Assembly: GCF_020329435.1 (NCBI RefSeq)
Contig: NZ_JAGKJK010000003.1
Coordinates: 186,001-250,000, forward strand
Direction of reading: 5' to 3'
Source: Bradyrhizobium hereditatis
GTDB lineage: Bacteria > Pseudomonadota > Alphaproteobacteria > Rhizobiales > Xanthobacteraceae
Length of the DNA stretch: 64,000 nucleotides
The notes beneath the pieces were generated by a model. It was not told the DNA's origin, did no database searches, and saw only the letters and a list, made by a program, of their open reading frames with translations. Shown here piece after piece: positions 36,396 to 44,988 of this stretch. The translations under genes were made by a program, and so were the position numbers. Every line of letters starts with the position of its first letter. The first letter of the stretch is position 1.

Positions 36396-37874
36396 TTGAA
36401 AGCAAAGACTACCTTGAAGATCGCTCTTGATAATGAGGGTGGCAGCGATCGACGCTCGATCGTCGCTAGCGCCCTGTGGTCTGCCGTTTGTCCTTCTCTT
36501 TCCCACCTCCTGTGCGCGGTCGCTTTGCTATCACCACTAGCTGCCGCAGCTCAGACGACGCGGGACGCTAGAGGAGGCCCGCCGCGCGCGGCTCTTAGCA
36601 GCATCAACGGGACGCTCGACCTTTCCTCCTCGCTCGGCAAGACAATTCATCTGCCCGGGCCGGCGGCGAGCATCTTTGTCGCCGACCCGACGATCGCGGA
36701 TTATCAAGCGCCATCGAATACAACCATCTTCGTCTTTGGCAAGAAGTCCGGACGGACCAGCCTGTTCGCTTTGAACGACAATGGGGAAGCTCTCGCCGAG
36801 TTGCGTGTTGTCGTCACGCAGCCGATCGAGGATCTGCGTGCCATGTTGAAGGCCCAGGTCGGCGACTATCCGATCCAAGTCAGCTATACCCCCCGCGGCG
36901 CGATCCTTAACGGTACGGCTCCCAATGCCGATATCGTCGCCACTGCCGTGAAGGTCACAGAGCAGTTTCTCGGTCCGGGTGCGCTGGTCGTCAATAAAAT
37001 TCAGGTCGCCGGCTCGTTACAGGTCAATCTGAGCGTTCGCGTAGCGGAGGTCTCACGCAGCGCCATGAAGGAGCTCGGCATCAACCTCTCCGCTTTGGGC
37101 CAGAATGGCACTTTTTTCTTTAGCAGCGGCAAAGGTGCTGGTTCCGGCACGGCTAGCGGCGGCGGCAAGGCAGGTATCGGCTTCAGCGCCGGTAGTATCA
37201 ACATCGGCGCTGTTCTCGACGCGCTCGCCAGCGAGCACCTCGCTTCCGTGCTGGCTGAACCGAATCTCACCGCAATGTCCGGTGAGTCCGCGAGCTTCCT
37301 TGCGGGCGGCGAATTTCCAATTCCGGTCATGCAGGACAACCGACAGGTTTCGGTCCAATTTCGTCATTTTGGAGTGAGCCTCGACTTCGTCCCGACCGTT
37401 CTTAACAACAATCAAATCAATGTCCGCGTGAAACCTGAGGTCAGCGAGATTTCGAAGGAAGGTGAGGTCAAAGTGAACGGTATGGCCGTGCCTGCCCTCT
37501 CTACGAGGCGTGCGGAGACGGTTATCGAGCTTGGGAGCGGACAAAGCTTTGCAATAGGCGGGCTAATCAGGCGTAACTTCAGCACGGATATTAGTACTTT
37601 TCCTTGGTTAGGCGACCTTCCCATTCTCGGTGCACTGTTTCGCTCTTCTTCCTTTCAAAAGCAGGAGACGGAGCTCGTTATTATTGTCACGCCTTACATT
37701 GTCCGGCCAGCATCGAATCCGAATCGGATGAGCGCCCCCGCCGACCGCATCGGACCGCCCTCAGATCTGGGGCGCACATTGACGAACACGTTGGCAAGCC
37801 CGCCGCGAGGCCGCGACGCTCCGCGCACCAGTGTACCAGGCGCGACAGGCGGCGCCGCCTTTATTATCGAATAA
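36396..37874 (+). CDS. rhcC2: RhcC2, secretin part of the type III outer-membrane ring
   Basis: A 492-residue secretin. After a hydrophobic leader (HLLCAVALLSPLAAAAQ) come an N-terminal domain of the CpaC/BON type (DLSSSLGKTIHLPGPAASIF, FVFGKKSGRTSLFALNDNG) and the secretin core (SVLAEPNLTAMSGESASFLA, GGEFPIPV, FVPTVLNNNQINVRVKPEVS, TRRAETVIELGSGQSFAIGG, ELVIIVTPYIV). In rhizobia the SctC ring is split between RhcC1 (NolW) and RhcC2. The sequence reads more like Tad/Flp pilus CpaC than like YscC, in line with the proposal that Rhizobiales recruited a Tad-type secretin. It lies between ttsI and a CpaD-like lipoprotein gene in one operon. The initiator used here is the non-ATG codon TTG at 36396; downstream in-frame starts are possible. 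Confidence 0.88.
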   Translation: MKAKTTLKIALDNEGGSDRRSIVASALWSAVCPSLSHLLCAVALLSPLAAAAQTTRDARGGPPRAALSSINGTLDLSSSLGKTIHLPGPAASIFVADPTIADYQAPSNTTIFVFGKKSGRTSLFALNDNGEALAELRVVVTQPIEDLRAMLKAQVGDYPIQVSYTPRGAILNGTAPNADIVATAVKVTEQFLGPGALVVNKIQVAGSLQVNLSVRVAEVSRSAMKELGINLSALGQNGTFFFSSGKGAGSGTASGGGKAGIGFSAGSINIGAVLDALASEHLASVLAEPNLTAMSGESASFLAGGEFPIPVMQDNRQVSVQFRHFGVSLDFVPTVLNNNQINVRVKPEVSEISKEGEVKVNGMAVPALSTRRAETVIELGSGQSFAIGGLIRRNFSTDISTFPWLGDLPILGALFRSSSFQKQETELVIIVTPYIVRPASNPNRMSAPADRIGPPSDLGRTLTNTLASPPRGRDAPRTSVPGATGGAAFIIE

Positions 37875-37884
37875 GGATCGTCGA

Positions 37885-38550
37885 ATGACTTTACGAGCCC
37901 TGCCCCATCTGTTCATTCTGATGGCGAGCCTAGGCGGCTGCACAAGCACTACTCTGGTCAACACCGGGGCGGCTGAACAAGCAACCGTGGTGCAGCAGCA
38001 GAACAGTGTCTTGGTGCTGCAGAGCCTTCGTGGCCTCGAGCGGTATCGGCTGCGGGATTTCATTGCCGCCGCCAGCCGCGGTCGGTTTGATGCGCTCCAT
38101 CTCGATATCACCGGCTCGCCCCGGCTCGCCGCGCAGGTAGCCAGCGAGGCCCGCGCAATGGGCGTCGCGCCTTACAACGTCCGCCTGTTCCGCCCTCGCA
38201 TCGACCGGCCTGTCGGCTTCGCGGTGCAAATCGAGGCCATTGTCTATGAAGCACGTCCTCCCGTCTGTCCGTCCCTTTCGATCATTGGTCCCTCGGTTAA
38301 CGATAATTCGTTCGACCAGACGCTAGGCTGCTCAATCCGCAACAATCTGGGAATCATGGTCAACGATCCGGGCGATCTGCTGGACAATAGAGCTGTCATG
38401 GCAACAAAAGGCGATCGTGCCGCCATTCCTGTTGCCACATATGGGTCCATGGGACGGCGCAACAAGAGCGACTTGGAAGATGGAATTGCCAACAGGTCCT
38501 CGCCAGAAACCGGGTCAACGGCAACGAGGGATATACAGTCGCCGCGATAG
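37885..38550 (+). CDS. CpaD-like lipoprotein of the type III secretion locus (y4xK type)
   Basis: A 221-residue protein from the ATG at 37885, ten bases after rhcC2. The lipobox is LGGC, so Cys20 should be lipidated after signal peptidase II cleavage. The mature part (QNSVLVLQSLRGLERYRLRD, ITGSPRLAAQVASEARAMGV) resembles CpaD, the lipoprotein partner of the Tad pilus secretin. It occupies the place of y4xK in strain NGR234. Likely a pilotin-like or ring-associated factor of RhcC2 in the outer membrane. Its stop is 42 bases from that of rhcU, which runs the other way. Confidence 0.75.
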   Translation: MTLRALPHLFILMASLGGCTSTTLVNTGAAEQATVVQQQNSVLVLQSLRGLERYRLRDFIAAASRGRFDALHLDITGSPRLAAQVASEARAMGVAPYNVRLFRPRIDRPVGFAVQIEAIVYEARPPVCPSLSIIGPSVNDNSFDQTLGCSIRNNLGIMVNDPGDLLDNRAVMATKGDRAAIPVATYGSMGRRNKSDLEDGIANRSSPETGSTATRDIQSPR

Positions 38551-38592
38551 TGCGCGCCGGATCGCGTCGCAATCATTGCTGCCATAAGATGT

Positions 38593-39630
38593 CTAGACCA
38601 GCCCGGCGGAATAGAGTGCTCTCGCAACCCCTTCAAAGCACTTCCCAGGAACGGCGTTGCCCAGCATGGCATTCCGCATGAGCTGACGCGCCAGGGCCGG
38701 GTCCTGAACAATGCTGAGGCGCAGCGACTGCGCCTCAGCAAGCAGTCGTGAGGCAAGTTCGCCCTCACCACGGCAAACCACGATCGGCACGCCGGTCTCG
38801 CCACGAATGTAGCGAAGCCCAATCAAGATCGCTTGTCCTGTCACTATCAATGTAGCGCGATGCACGCCAAGCGGAGGCTCGTTCGCCGTCTCCTGTCGAA
38901 GGCGACGGTGTTCTCGTTTGACCTGCGGATTGCCCTGCTGTTCTTTGGACTCGCGCTTGGCCTCGGTCTCCGTCATGCGCATGTCCTGTAAAAACAACCA
39001 GCGCTGGATAAGAAGATCGGCCAATCCGGCGATCAGAAAAGCACCGGCGGCAATTTCAGTCAGCAATTTGATCTCAGTGAACACGAAGCTGAGACACCGC
39101 CTACCGCAGGTCGGCAAGTATACCAGTGCCTTCCAACTTGCGACAACCGTGAGTAGCAGGCTTGCGCCGAGAACGCACAGCTTAAGAAGCGACTTCGCGA
39201 GTTCAATGAGCGACCGCTTAGACGCAATCCGCTTGAGCCCCTTGATGGGATCCAAATTCTCGAATTTCGGCTTTAAGGGCTCGAAAGAGACGTTTAATCC
39301 ACCATTGGCTAGGACTCCCGCTAGAATACCAGCGGCAACACCGGCCCCGAGAAATGGACCAACGGCCGCAAAAAACAGTTCGATCAAGCCGCCCAGCGCC
39401 TGGTGGACCGCGCTTGTGAACGGCTGCCCCTGCAGTTTGTCGATTAGCCGTACTGTTTCATGCCACTTGGTCTCAATGAGGCCCGCTCTTAACCAGAGGC
39501 AGCCGAAACCGGCGCAAACACTGACTGCGCTGACCAAGTCGGTGCTGCGCGGACTCTGCCCTTTCTTGCGAGCATCTTTTAGCTTCTTGGGAGTGGGAGG
39601 GAGCTTCTTCTCTTCGCTCGAGCCACTCAT
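38593..39630 (-). CDS. rhcU: RhcU (SctU), type III export switch protein
   Basis: A 345-residue FlhB/YscU homologue: N-terminal SSEEKKLPPTPKKLKDARKK, four membrane helices between about 30 and 215, then a cytoplasmic domain. Family members cut themselves at Asn-Pro in NPTH to switch substrate class. The aligned segment here is LIVTGQAILIGLRYIRGETG, so NPTH is replaced by TGQA at residues 264-267 while the flanks (VV-x4-IxIGxxYxRGET) are well kept. Self-cleavage therefore cannot occur by the known Asn cyclisation. Start ATG overlaps the rhcT stop (ATGA). It is the last gene of the apparatus operon. Confidence 0.92.
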   Translation of the reverse strand: MSGSSEEKKLPPTPKKLKDARKKGQSPRSTDLVSAVSVCAGFGCLWLRAGLIETKWHETVRLIDKLQGQPFTSAVHQALGGLIELFFAAVGPFLGAGVAAGILAGVLANGGLNVSFEPLKPKFENLDPIKGLKRIASKRSLIELAKSLLKLCVLGASLLLTVVASWKALVYLPTCGRRCLSFVFTEIKLLTEIAAGAFLIAGLADLLIQRWLFLQDMRMTETEAKRESKEQQGNPQVKREHRRLRQETANEPPLGVHRATLIVTGQAILIGLRYIRGETGVPIVVCRGEGELASRLLAEAQSLRLSIVQDPALARQLMRNAMLGNAVPGKCFEGVARALYSAGLV

Positions 39631-40448
39631 TTAAGGAGATTCTTGAACAACTCGAGCACGGTGTTGGACTGACTGATTTCCGATCCCATATATTCGACGA
39701 GGAAGGTGGCGTAACTTACCATGATTATCCCATACGCCAGATTCTTCATGGTGGGAGAGACATCGTTCAGCTTGAGTTGCGGCGCAAACCGCCCGAGTAT
39801 CATGACCGACACATCGAGTAGCAGCAGGAATGCCAACACCGGGCCAGAGACCAGTAGCGCCGTATACATGATGTGACCGAGAAGCCCCAGAAATGCCATC
39901 GCGCCTTGCACGGTTAAGCTAGGCATCAACCGATACACGGGCCAGATCAAATAGCTGCCATAAAGGCCCCTAATCATATTCTCCAATCCCCCGGCTAGAA
40001 CGAAAATCGTAATCGCAGTGGTACCGAGCAAAACCGCCGTCGCCGAAGCCTGGCCACGCGTGGCTGGATCATCGGAAGCAACAGGGTTCGTAATCCCTCG
40101 TTGGGTATCGATGATCTCACCCACTGCCTGGATGCTCCATAACGGAATACTGAGCAAAAAGCCGATGAGCAGGCCGACGAACACCTCCTTCAAACCGAGC
40201 AGCGTCACACTGATCAGTCGTGAGCCCTGATCCAACGACTGCAAGCCGTGCCTGATCTGCAACAGGCATGGCAGTCCCATCGCAAAGGTCACGCAGCCGC
40301 GGATCAGCCCGCTAATGCGCGGCAGCGTAAATACGGGAAGGACCAACATAATGCCAAGGGCGCGGGCTGCCGCGAGCCCGGCTGCAAGCACGAGTTCGAT
40401 CGCCTCCTGGATCAGAGTTTGCGTTTCGGTGAGTGAGGGGACGTTCAT
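39627..40448 (-). CDS. rhcT: RhcT (SctT), inner-membrane export apparatus
   Basis: A 273-residue protein of the FliR/YscT/SctT family: multiple membrane helices with typical stretches (AAARALGIMLVLPVFTLPRI, LKEVFVGLLIGFLLSIPLWS, GEIIDTQRGIT). It forms the SctR5S4T1 pore with RhcR and RhcS. The start directly abuts the rhcS stop (TAGATG), and the stop overlaps rhcU. All family landmarks are present, with no sign of damage. Confidence 0.95.
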   Translation of the reverse strand: MNVPSLTETQTLIQEAIELVLAAGLAAARALGIMLVLPVFTLPRISGLIRGCVTFAMGLPCLLQIRHGLQSLDQGSRLISVTLLGLKEVFVGLLIGFLLSIPLWSIQAVGEIIDTQRGITNPVASDDPATRGQASATAVLLGTTAITIFVLAGGLENMIRGLYGSYLIWPVYRLMPSLTVQGAMAFLGLLGHIMYTALLVSGPVLAFLLLLDVSVMILGRFAPQLKLNDVSPTMKNLAYGIIMVSYATFLVEYMGSEISQSNTVLELFKNLLK

Positions 40449-40733
40449 CTAACGTCGACTAATACTTGCTGTGAGTGCGGGAAAGTCGGTAAATACCTGC
40501 TCTGCTTCCTTGATCAGCGCGGCGCTGAGCACTGGAGAGAACAAAGCGATCACCGCGACAACGACCAGAAGCTTCACAGTCAGTGGCAACGTTTGATCCT
40601 GAAGCTGCGTTGCCGCTTGGATGATACCGACGACCAAGCCGACAACGACCGCGGCGATAAGCGTAGGCAGAACCCAGATCATGAAGAGCACAAGTGACCG
40701 GCTCATATGAGTGAGAATGCTCGCCTCATCCAT
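40449..40733 (-). CDS. rhcS: RhcS (SctS), inner-membrane export apparatus
   Basis: A 94-residue protein of the FliQ/YscS family with two membrane helices (LVLFMIWVLPTLIAAVVVGL and LLVVVAVIALFSPVLSAAL) and the conserved link GIIQAATQLQDQTLPLTVKL. Four copies form part of the export pore. It begins two bases after the rhcR stop. Confidence 0.95.
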   Translation of the reverse strand: MDEASILTHMSRSLVLFMIWVLPTLIAAVVVGLVVGIIQAATQLQDQTLPLTVKLLVVVAVIALFSPVLSAALIKEAEQVFTDFPALTASISRR

Positions 40734-40735
40734 GC

Positions 40736-41401
40736 TTAGCCTCCCGGTGTTGTGTAGCTGAGCACCAGCCCGTGCATGAGCCGCGACCAGCCGTCGATTG
40801 AGACGAATAGGAACAGCTTAAAAGGCACGGATATCACCGTTGGCGAAACCATCGACATACCCATGGCCATCAAGATCGTCGTTACAATCAGATCGATGGT
40901 GATAAAGGGCAGATAGAGAAGAAAACCAATTTCGAATCCACGCTTGAGTTCCGAAATTAGGAACGATGGCACCAGAATGACCAGGTCATCGGCGCTCACG
41001 TTGCCGCGCATGTCCTCGGGCCAGACCTGTTCGGTTGAAGCCAAGAAGAAACGGCGCTGCTCGTCAGCGGTGAACTTCTTCAGATGCCCCCGCAGCGGCT
41101 CCTGCGCCTCCTTTGCGGCGCTTAGCCAATCGTCGACCGTTTGGTAGCGGAGTTGTGGCGCAGAAAGGCGATTATAGGTCTGTTGAATCACTGGCGCGCT
41201 AATGAAAACTGTCAGGATCAGCGCCGCCCCGTATAGAACGAGGTTCGGTGGGATAGATTGAGTCCCGAGCGCGTTGCGAACGAGGAAGAGCACGACGGAT
41301 ACTTTTATGAACGCTGTGCTTGTTACGACTAGGAACGCCAGCAGGCCAAGGCCGGCTGTGAGCGCAAGAAGACCAAGAATTCCCGGTTGAATGTCAGTCA
41401 T
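40736..41401 (-). CDS. rhcR: RhcR (SctR), inner-membrane export apparatus
   Basis: A 221-residue protein of the FliP/YscR family. Landmarks are FIKVSVVLFLVRNALGTQSI, the periplasmic loop (FTADEQRRFFLASTEQVWPE), and the C-terminal helices with FEIGFLLYLPFITIDLIVTT and MVSPTVISVPFKLFLFVSID. Five copies make the body of the pore. It overlaps rhcQ by eight bases, so translation is coupled. Confidence 0.95.
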   Translation of the reverse strand: MTDIQPGILGLLALTAGLGLLAFLVVTSTAFIKVSVVLFLVRNALGTQSIPPNLVLYGAALILTVFISAPVIQQTYNRLSAPQLRYQTVDDWLSAAKEAQEPLRGHLKKFTADEQRRFFLASTEQVWPEDMRGNVSADDLVILVPSFLISELKRGFEIGFLLYLPFITIDLIVTTILMAMGMSMVSPTVISVPFKLFLFVSIDGWSRLMHGLVLSYTTPGG

Positions 41402-42506
41402 TGACGGCCAACCTGCCCCGCAACCTGACGCCGAGCTCCCCGCCGATGCTTACGATGTCCCCGCGGCCTATGCGGCGGCCGTTAGCAAGGATATCAACCG
41501 GTCCGTCGAGCGGCCGGCCAAGTTCGAACACATGTCCCTCGCTGATATCCCTCAAGGCTCCGAGTGCGACAGTCCAGCGGCCGCATTCGAAAACAAGAGT
41601 AATCTCGATGTTGTCGAGATCACCTTCAGAGGGCGGCCGGGGTTTTTCGGATTGGGTCATCATATGTGCACACTCCAGGGGATGTGGTTGGAGGCGGAAC
41701 GCCCCCCGTACGATCAAGCGATCCTCTGCAACGTGTGCTGGAGCCCATAAGGTTCCCGTGTTGAGGATGGCTTGGCCACGGGCGAAGGGTATTACGTCCG
41801 GCAATAGAGCGTCTCCTGCATTTGCTTTCCGTAGCAACGCGACTGTCGCACGGAGCGAGCCGATCTCTCCTTTAACGATGACAGGCAATTCTGAGGGACG
41901 CTGGCGATCCTCTCGCGGCAGCTGACTGATTAGTCCGCCTAACGCCCGAAACGCAGGTGGAACTGAACCATCGAGAGGTGAGAACAGGAACAGGCGCGCT
42001 TTGCCCTTGAATGGGCCGTAGGTGATTTCGAGCTCCAGATAAGGACCTCGAGCCGTCGCTTCGCTCAAACAAATCAGCTGCAAATTCTGTTGCGTCAGAC
42101 CCTCTAGTTGATTGAGCAACGGATCGAGTGCAAATTCGACGAGAAGCGAACGAGTGGGCTCGGCAGGCAGGCCAAGCCCACTTTGCACCGTCGCGATCAA
42201 CCCTTCTACAACCGGACGGGCCAAGGATAAGATGATTGTTTCATGTCCAATGGTCCAAACGCAGTCGAGCATCGATACCGCACACGGCTCCGGCTCCCAA
42301 ACAAGCCGTTCCATCCGCAGGGATAGCGGCTTATCACTTAGACGGCTTTGCAGAGGCTTGCGGGCTGCAGCGATCTCGTTGAGCCAAGAGACGACCGCAG
42401 GGGACAGGGTTAGCGCCGGTTTAAATCCCGATTGTTCACCCGTAGCCATGGTCACAGGCGCGTCTACAAGACAAGGCGCTTTCCCTGGCATAAGAGAAGA
42501 AGCCAT
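41394..42506 (-). CDS. rhcQ: RhcQ (SctQ), cytoplasmic sorting-platform protein
   Basis: A 370-residue protein. The C-terminal 70-90 residues form a SpoA/FliN-type domain (ITLVFECGRWTVALGALRDI, FELGRPLDGPVDILANGRRI, GRGDIVSIGGELGVRL). The longer N-terminal part matches the low-conservation half of YscQ/HrcQ. It forms the C-ring or sorting-platform pods that receive effectors before export. The ATG is six bases after the upstream stop. An internal start for a separate SpoA fragment, as in YscQ, was not seen with certainty. Confidence 0.9.
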   Translation of the reverse strand: MASSLMPGKAPCLVDAPVTMATGEQSGFKPALTLSPAVVSWLNEIAAARKPLQSRLSDKPLSLRMERLVWEPEPCAVSMLDCVWTIGHETIILSLARPVVEGLIATVQSGLGLPAEPTRSLLVEFALDPLLNQLEGLTQQNLQLICLSEATARGPYLELEITYGPFKGKARLFLFSPLDGSVPPAFRALGGLISQLPREDRQRPSELPVIVKGEIGSLRATVALLRKANAGDALLPDVIPFARGQAILNTGTLWAPAHVAEDRLIVRGAFRLQPHPLECAHMMTQSEKPRPPSEGDLDNIEITLVFECGRWTVALGALRDISEGHVFELGRPLDGPVDILANGRRIGRGDIVSIGGELGVRLRGRLAVND

Positions 42507-42512
42507 CAGAGT

Positions 42513-43043
42513 TCAGTCGCCAGCCGTGTGAGTACGCGAACCACTGCCATACCGAAGCAAAACCTCATCATCGGCCTCTATCTCGGCTTCCGCCTCTGAA
42601 TGGGCATCACTCGCGCGCTGAACGTCGCCTTCAATTTGCTGCCATTTGTGACTCGCAGCTGAGCACTTGGTCAAAATAGTCCTCGCCTCGAAGACCGCCG
42701 TCTCGGCCCGCTCTTGAGCGGCGCGCGCTTCCTCAAGCGTTCGGCGTGCTCCTGCGATCTCAGCCTTGAGCCGTCCAATGACGATGTGACAGCGACGATC
42801 GAGCTCTTCGACAGATAGCGAATCAGAATATGCCAGTTCTCGGTAAAGCTCCGCTTCGAGCGCCGCTTGGCTTTTTTCGGCCGTTGCAAGATCCCGGACA
42901 GCTTGTTCCACCGCTTGAAGCGCGGTGCGGCGCTGGGCCTCCATGTTGGACACCTCACGAAGGGCGCTCCGCTGTCTCATATCCTTCACTAGCCGCAATT
43001 TCGAGGCATGGACACGATTCACGCGGTCAGACGTGACATCCAT
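42513..43043 (-). CDS. SctO-like stalk protein (y4yJ/RhcO type)
   Basis: A 176-residue, almost wholly alpha-helical and charged protein (REVSNMEAQRRTALQAVEQA; ELDRRCHIVIGRLKAEIAGA; TLEEARAAQERAETAVFEAR), as expected for the antiparallel coiled coil of the YscO/FliJ family, which links the ATPase to the export gate. Identity comes from coiled-coil character and its place between rhcN and rhcQ. It starts 25 bases inside the end of rhcN. Confidence 0.8.
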   Translation of the reverse strand: MDVTSDRVNRVHASKLRLVKDMRQRSALREVSNMEAQRRTALQAVEQAVRDLATAEKSQAALEAELYRELAYSDSLSVEELDRRCHIVIGRLKAEIAGARRTLEEARAAQERAETAVFEARTILTKCSAASHKWQQIEGDVQRASDAHSEAEAEIEADDEVLLRYGSGSRTHTAGD

Positions 43044-44368
43044 GTGACCGTCTCCTCAAAGCTTGACGCCTCGTCTCCGCCCTGACGCAGGAATTTCCGC
43101 AACTCCTCGATCGAATTGATTGCCCGGTCTGTCAGAGGATCACTGCCTTGCTTATATTCGCCAACCTTCACCAAGAACTCGGCCTCGGCGTAGCGGGAGA
43201 GCAGGTCACGGAAGAAGGAAGCCGCCTTTCGATGCGATCCAGAGACGACCGCATTCATCACGCGGCTGCGGCTTGACAATACGTCAATAGCTGGAAAATG
43301 CTCGCGTGCAGCCAAAAGGCGTGAGAGAACAACGTGGCCATCAAGAATGCCTCGTGATTCTTCGGCGATTGGATCACCCGAGCCGTCGCCTTCGACAAGC
43401 ACAGTATAGAAGGCCGTGATTGAGCCGCGCTCGCCCATGCCGGCACGCTCCAACAGGCCAGGAAGCATCGCAAAAACCGATGGCGGAAAGCCGCGCCGCG
43501 TCGGCGGCTCTCCTGCGGCAAGGCCGATTTCGCGCATGGCGCGGCTAAAGCGCGTCAATGAGTCCATCATCAGGACGACGCGAAGTCCTTCATCACGAAA
43601 ATATTCAGCGAGTGCCGTCGCCATGTGAGCGCATTGCGCTCGTTCCATTGCCGAGCGGTCGGAGGTCTCAACGACAACGACGGTTCGGCGAAGCGCTACC
43701 TCACCAAGGTGCTGCTCGATGAATTCCCGCACTTCACGACCGCGCTCACCGATCAACGCGACTATGGTGGCGTCGGCAGCCGCGCCTTTTACAATCTGCG
43801 ACAGGAGCGTCGACTTACCGCACCCTGGGTCTCCGTAGATGCCGATCCGCTGCCCCTCGCCACATGTCAGAAGCCCATCCAAGACACGGACGCCGAGTGG
43901 GAATGTTCGCTCGATACCGCGCCTTGTCATTGGGTTGGGTGCTTTACCGCGCAGCGGACGAGTTTGAGCGACGTTGATTGGACCCTTTCCGTCGATTGGC
44001 CGGCCGAAGCTGTCGATCACCCGGCCAAGCAAATCGGGGCCGACCGGTACTTCATGCATTCGTCCGGTCGCGACCACTTCTGCTCGGCTGGATAAGCCCG
44101 CCATATCACCAATAGGAGTGAGCAATACCCCATCTTGCGATAGGCCGATGACCTCGGCCTCGAGAGACCATCCGGTGCGGGGATCCTGCAACAGGCAAAG
44201 CTCCCCTATACGGGCCTCTGGCAAGACAGCATGGAGCAAGGTGCCGACCGCCCGTGTGATCCGCCCTCGTACAGCACGCGTGTCGATATGCTTTGCTGTA
44301 GATTTCAGAGACGATAGCGCGGCGTGCAGATTCCTCTCTCCCGCCGCATGGGTTGCTGATGTGGTCAC
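43019..44368 (-). CDS. rhcN: RhcN (SctN), type III secretion ATPase
   Basis: A 449-residue ATPase of the FliI/YscN family. The GTG at 44368 follows AAGGAAG and lies just after the nolV stop, preferable to longer in-frame starts within nolV. Walker A is GDPGCGKSTLLSQ (179-191), Walker B LRVVLMMDSLTRFSRAM, and the family motif AAGEPPTRRGFPPSVFAMLP is intact. It forms a hexamer that releases chaperones and unfolds effectors at the base of the machine. NolV is the regulator that docks on it and the SctO-like protein is its stalk; both are adjacent. Confidence 0.96.
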   Translation of the reverse strand: MTTSATHAAGERNLHAALSSLKSTAKHIDTRAVRGRITRAVGTLLHAVLPEARIGELCLLQDPRTGWSLEAEVIGLSQDGVLLTPIGDMAGLSSRAEVVATGRMHEVPVGPDLLGRVIDSFGRPIDGKGPINVAQTRPLRGKAPNPMTRRGIERTFPLGVRVLDGLLTCGEGQRIGIYGDPGCGKSTLLSQIVKGAAADATIVALIGERGREVREFIEQHLGEVALRRTVVVVETSDRSAMERAQCAHMATALAEYFRDEGLRVVLMMDSLTRFSRAMREIGLAAGEPPTRRGFPPSVFAMLPGLLERAGMGERGSITAFYTVLVEGDGSGDPIAEESRGILDGHVVLSRLLAAREHFPAIDVLSSRSRVMNAVVSGSHRKAASFFRDLLSRYAEAEFLVKVGEYKQGSDPLTDRAINSIEELRKFLRQGGDEASSFEETVTWMSRLTA

Positions 44369-44370
44369 GG

Positions 44371-44988
44371 TCAGTCTTCCTTTGAAGGCAAACCCAGGCC
44401 AAGGCGTAGAGCTCGGAGCTGCGCGGCAACTCCAATGTCCACATTGCCAAATTCGCTCCACAACACGCACTGCTCTGTCGTTAGAGCCGGATCCGGATCA
44501 ACCCGCACTTTCGGCCGGCCCTCCTGTCCATCGCACGTAGCGAACTCGCGCGCCAGCGCATCGGCTTTCAGAGGAGAGACATGAAGGCAAATTTCCGCGC
44601 TACCATATTTTTGCTCGATCGCGTGACGAACGGTCCTCACCAACATGTCGCCTGGATCAAACGTGCCCAGCAGATCGCTCACGATCTCCATGACGAGCTG
44701 CGGCAACTCCTGCTCCAGAATGGCTTTTCGCTGCGCAAGTGCGGAAGTAGCCTGCGCGATCAGCCGAGACATTTCCTCGGCGCCGCTCTTGAAGCCATCC
44801 GCACGGCCGCGCGCTCGCTCCCGCTTATAAGCTGTCAGTCCCCAGCCGCGAACGCGTTGCAGATGCCGCTCGGCAGCCGCGCGCGCTTCTACGGCATCGC
44901 ACCAGATCCCGATCTCGGCAGCCGATATGAGAGGCCCGAGCGGCCGTATCTCGGGGGCCACCGGCAGCGCTGGGTCATCAGCTGTCAT
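44371..44988 (-). CDS. nolV: NolV (SctL), ATPase regulator/stator
   Basis: A 205-residue HrpE/YscL/FliH-type protein. The central helix is long and charged (RARGRADGFKSGAEEMSRLI, AQATSALAQRKAILEQELPQ), and the C-terminal half carries EFGNVDIGVAAQLRALRLGL, which corresponds to the ATPase-contact end. It tethers RhcN to the sorting platform. It overlaps nolU by 11 bases. Confidence 0.9.
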   Translation of the reverse strand: MTADDPALPVAPEIRPLGPLISAAEIGIWCDAVEARAAAERHLQRVRGWGLTAYKRERARGRADGFKSGAEEMSRLIAQATSALAQRKAILEQELPQLVMEIVSDLLGTFDPGDMLVRTVRHAIEQKYGSAEICLHVSPLKADALAREFATCDGQEGRPKVRVDPDPALTTEQCVLWSEFGNVDIGVAAQLRALRLGLGLPSKED

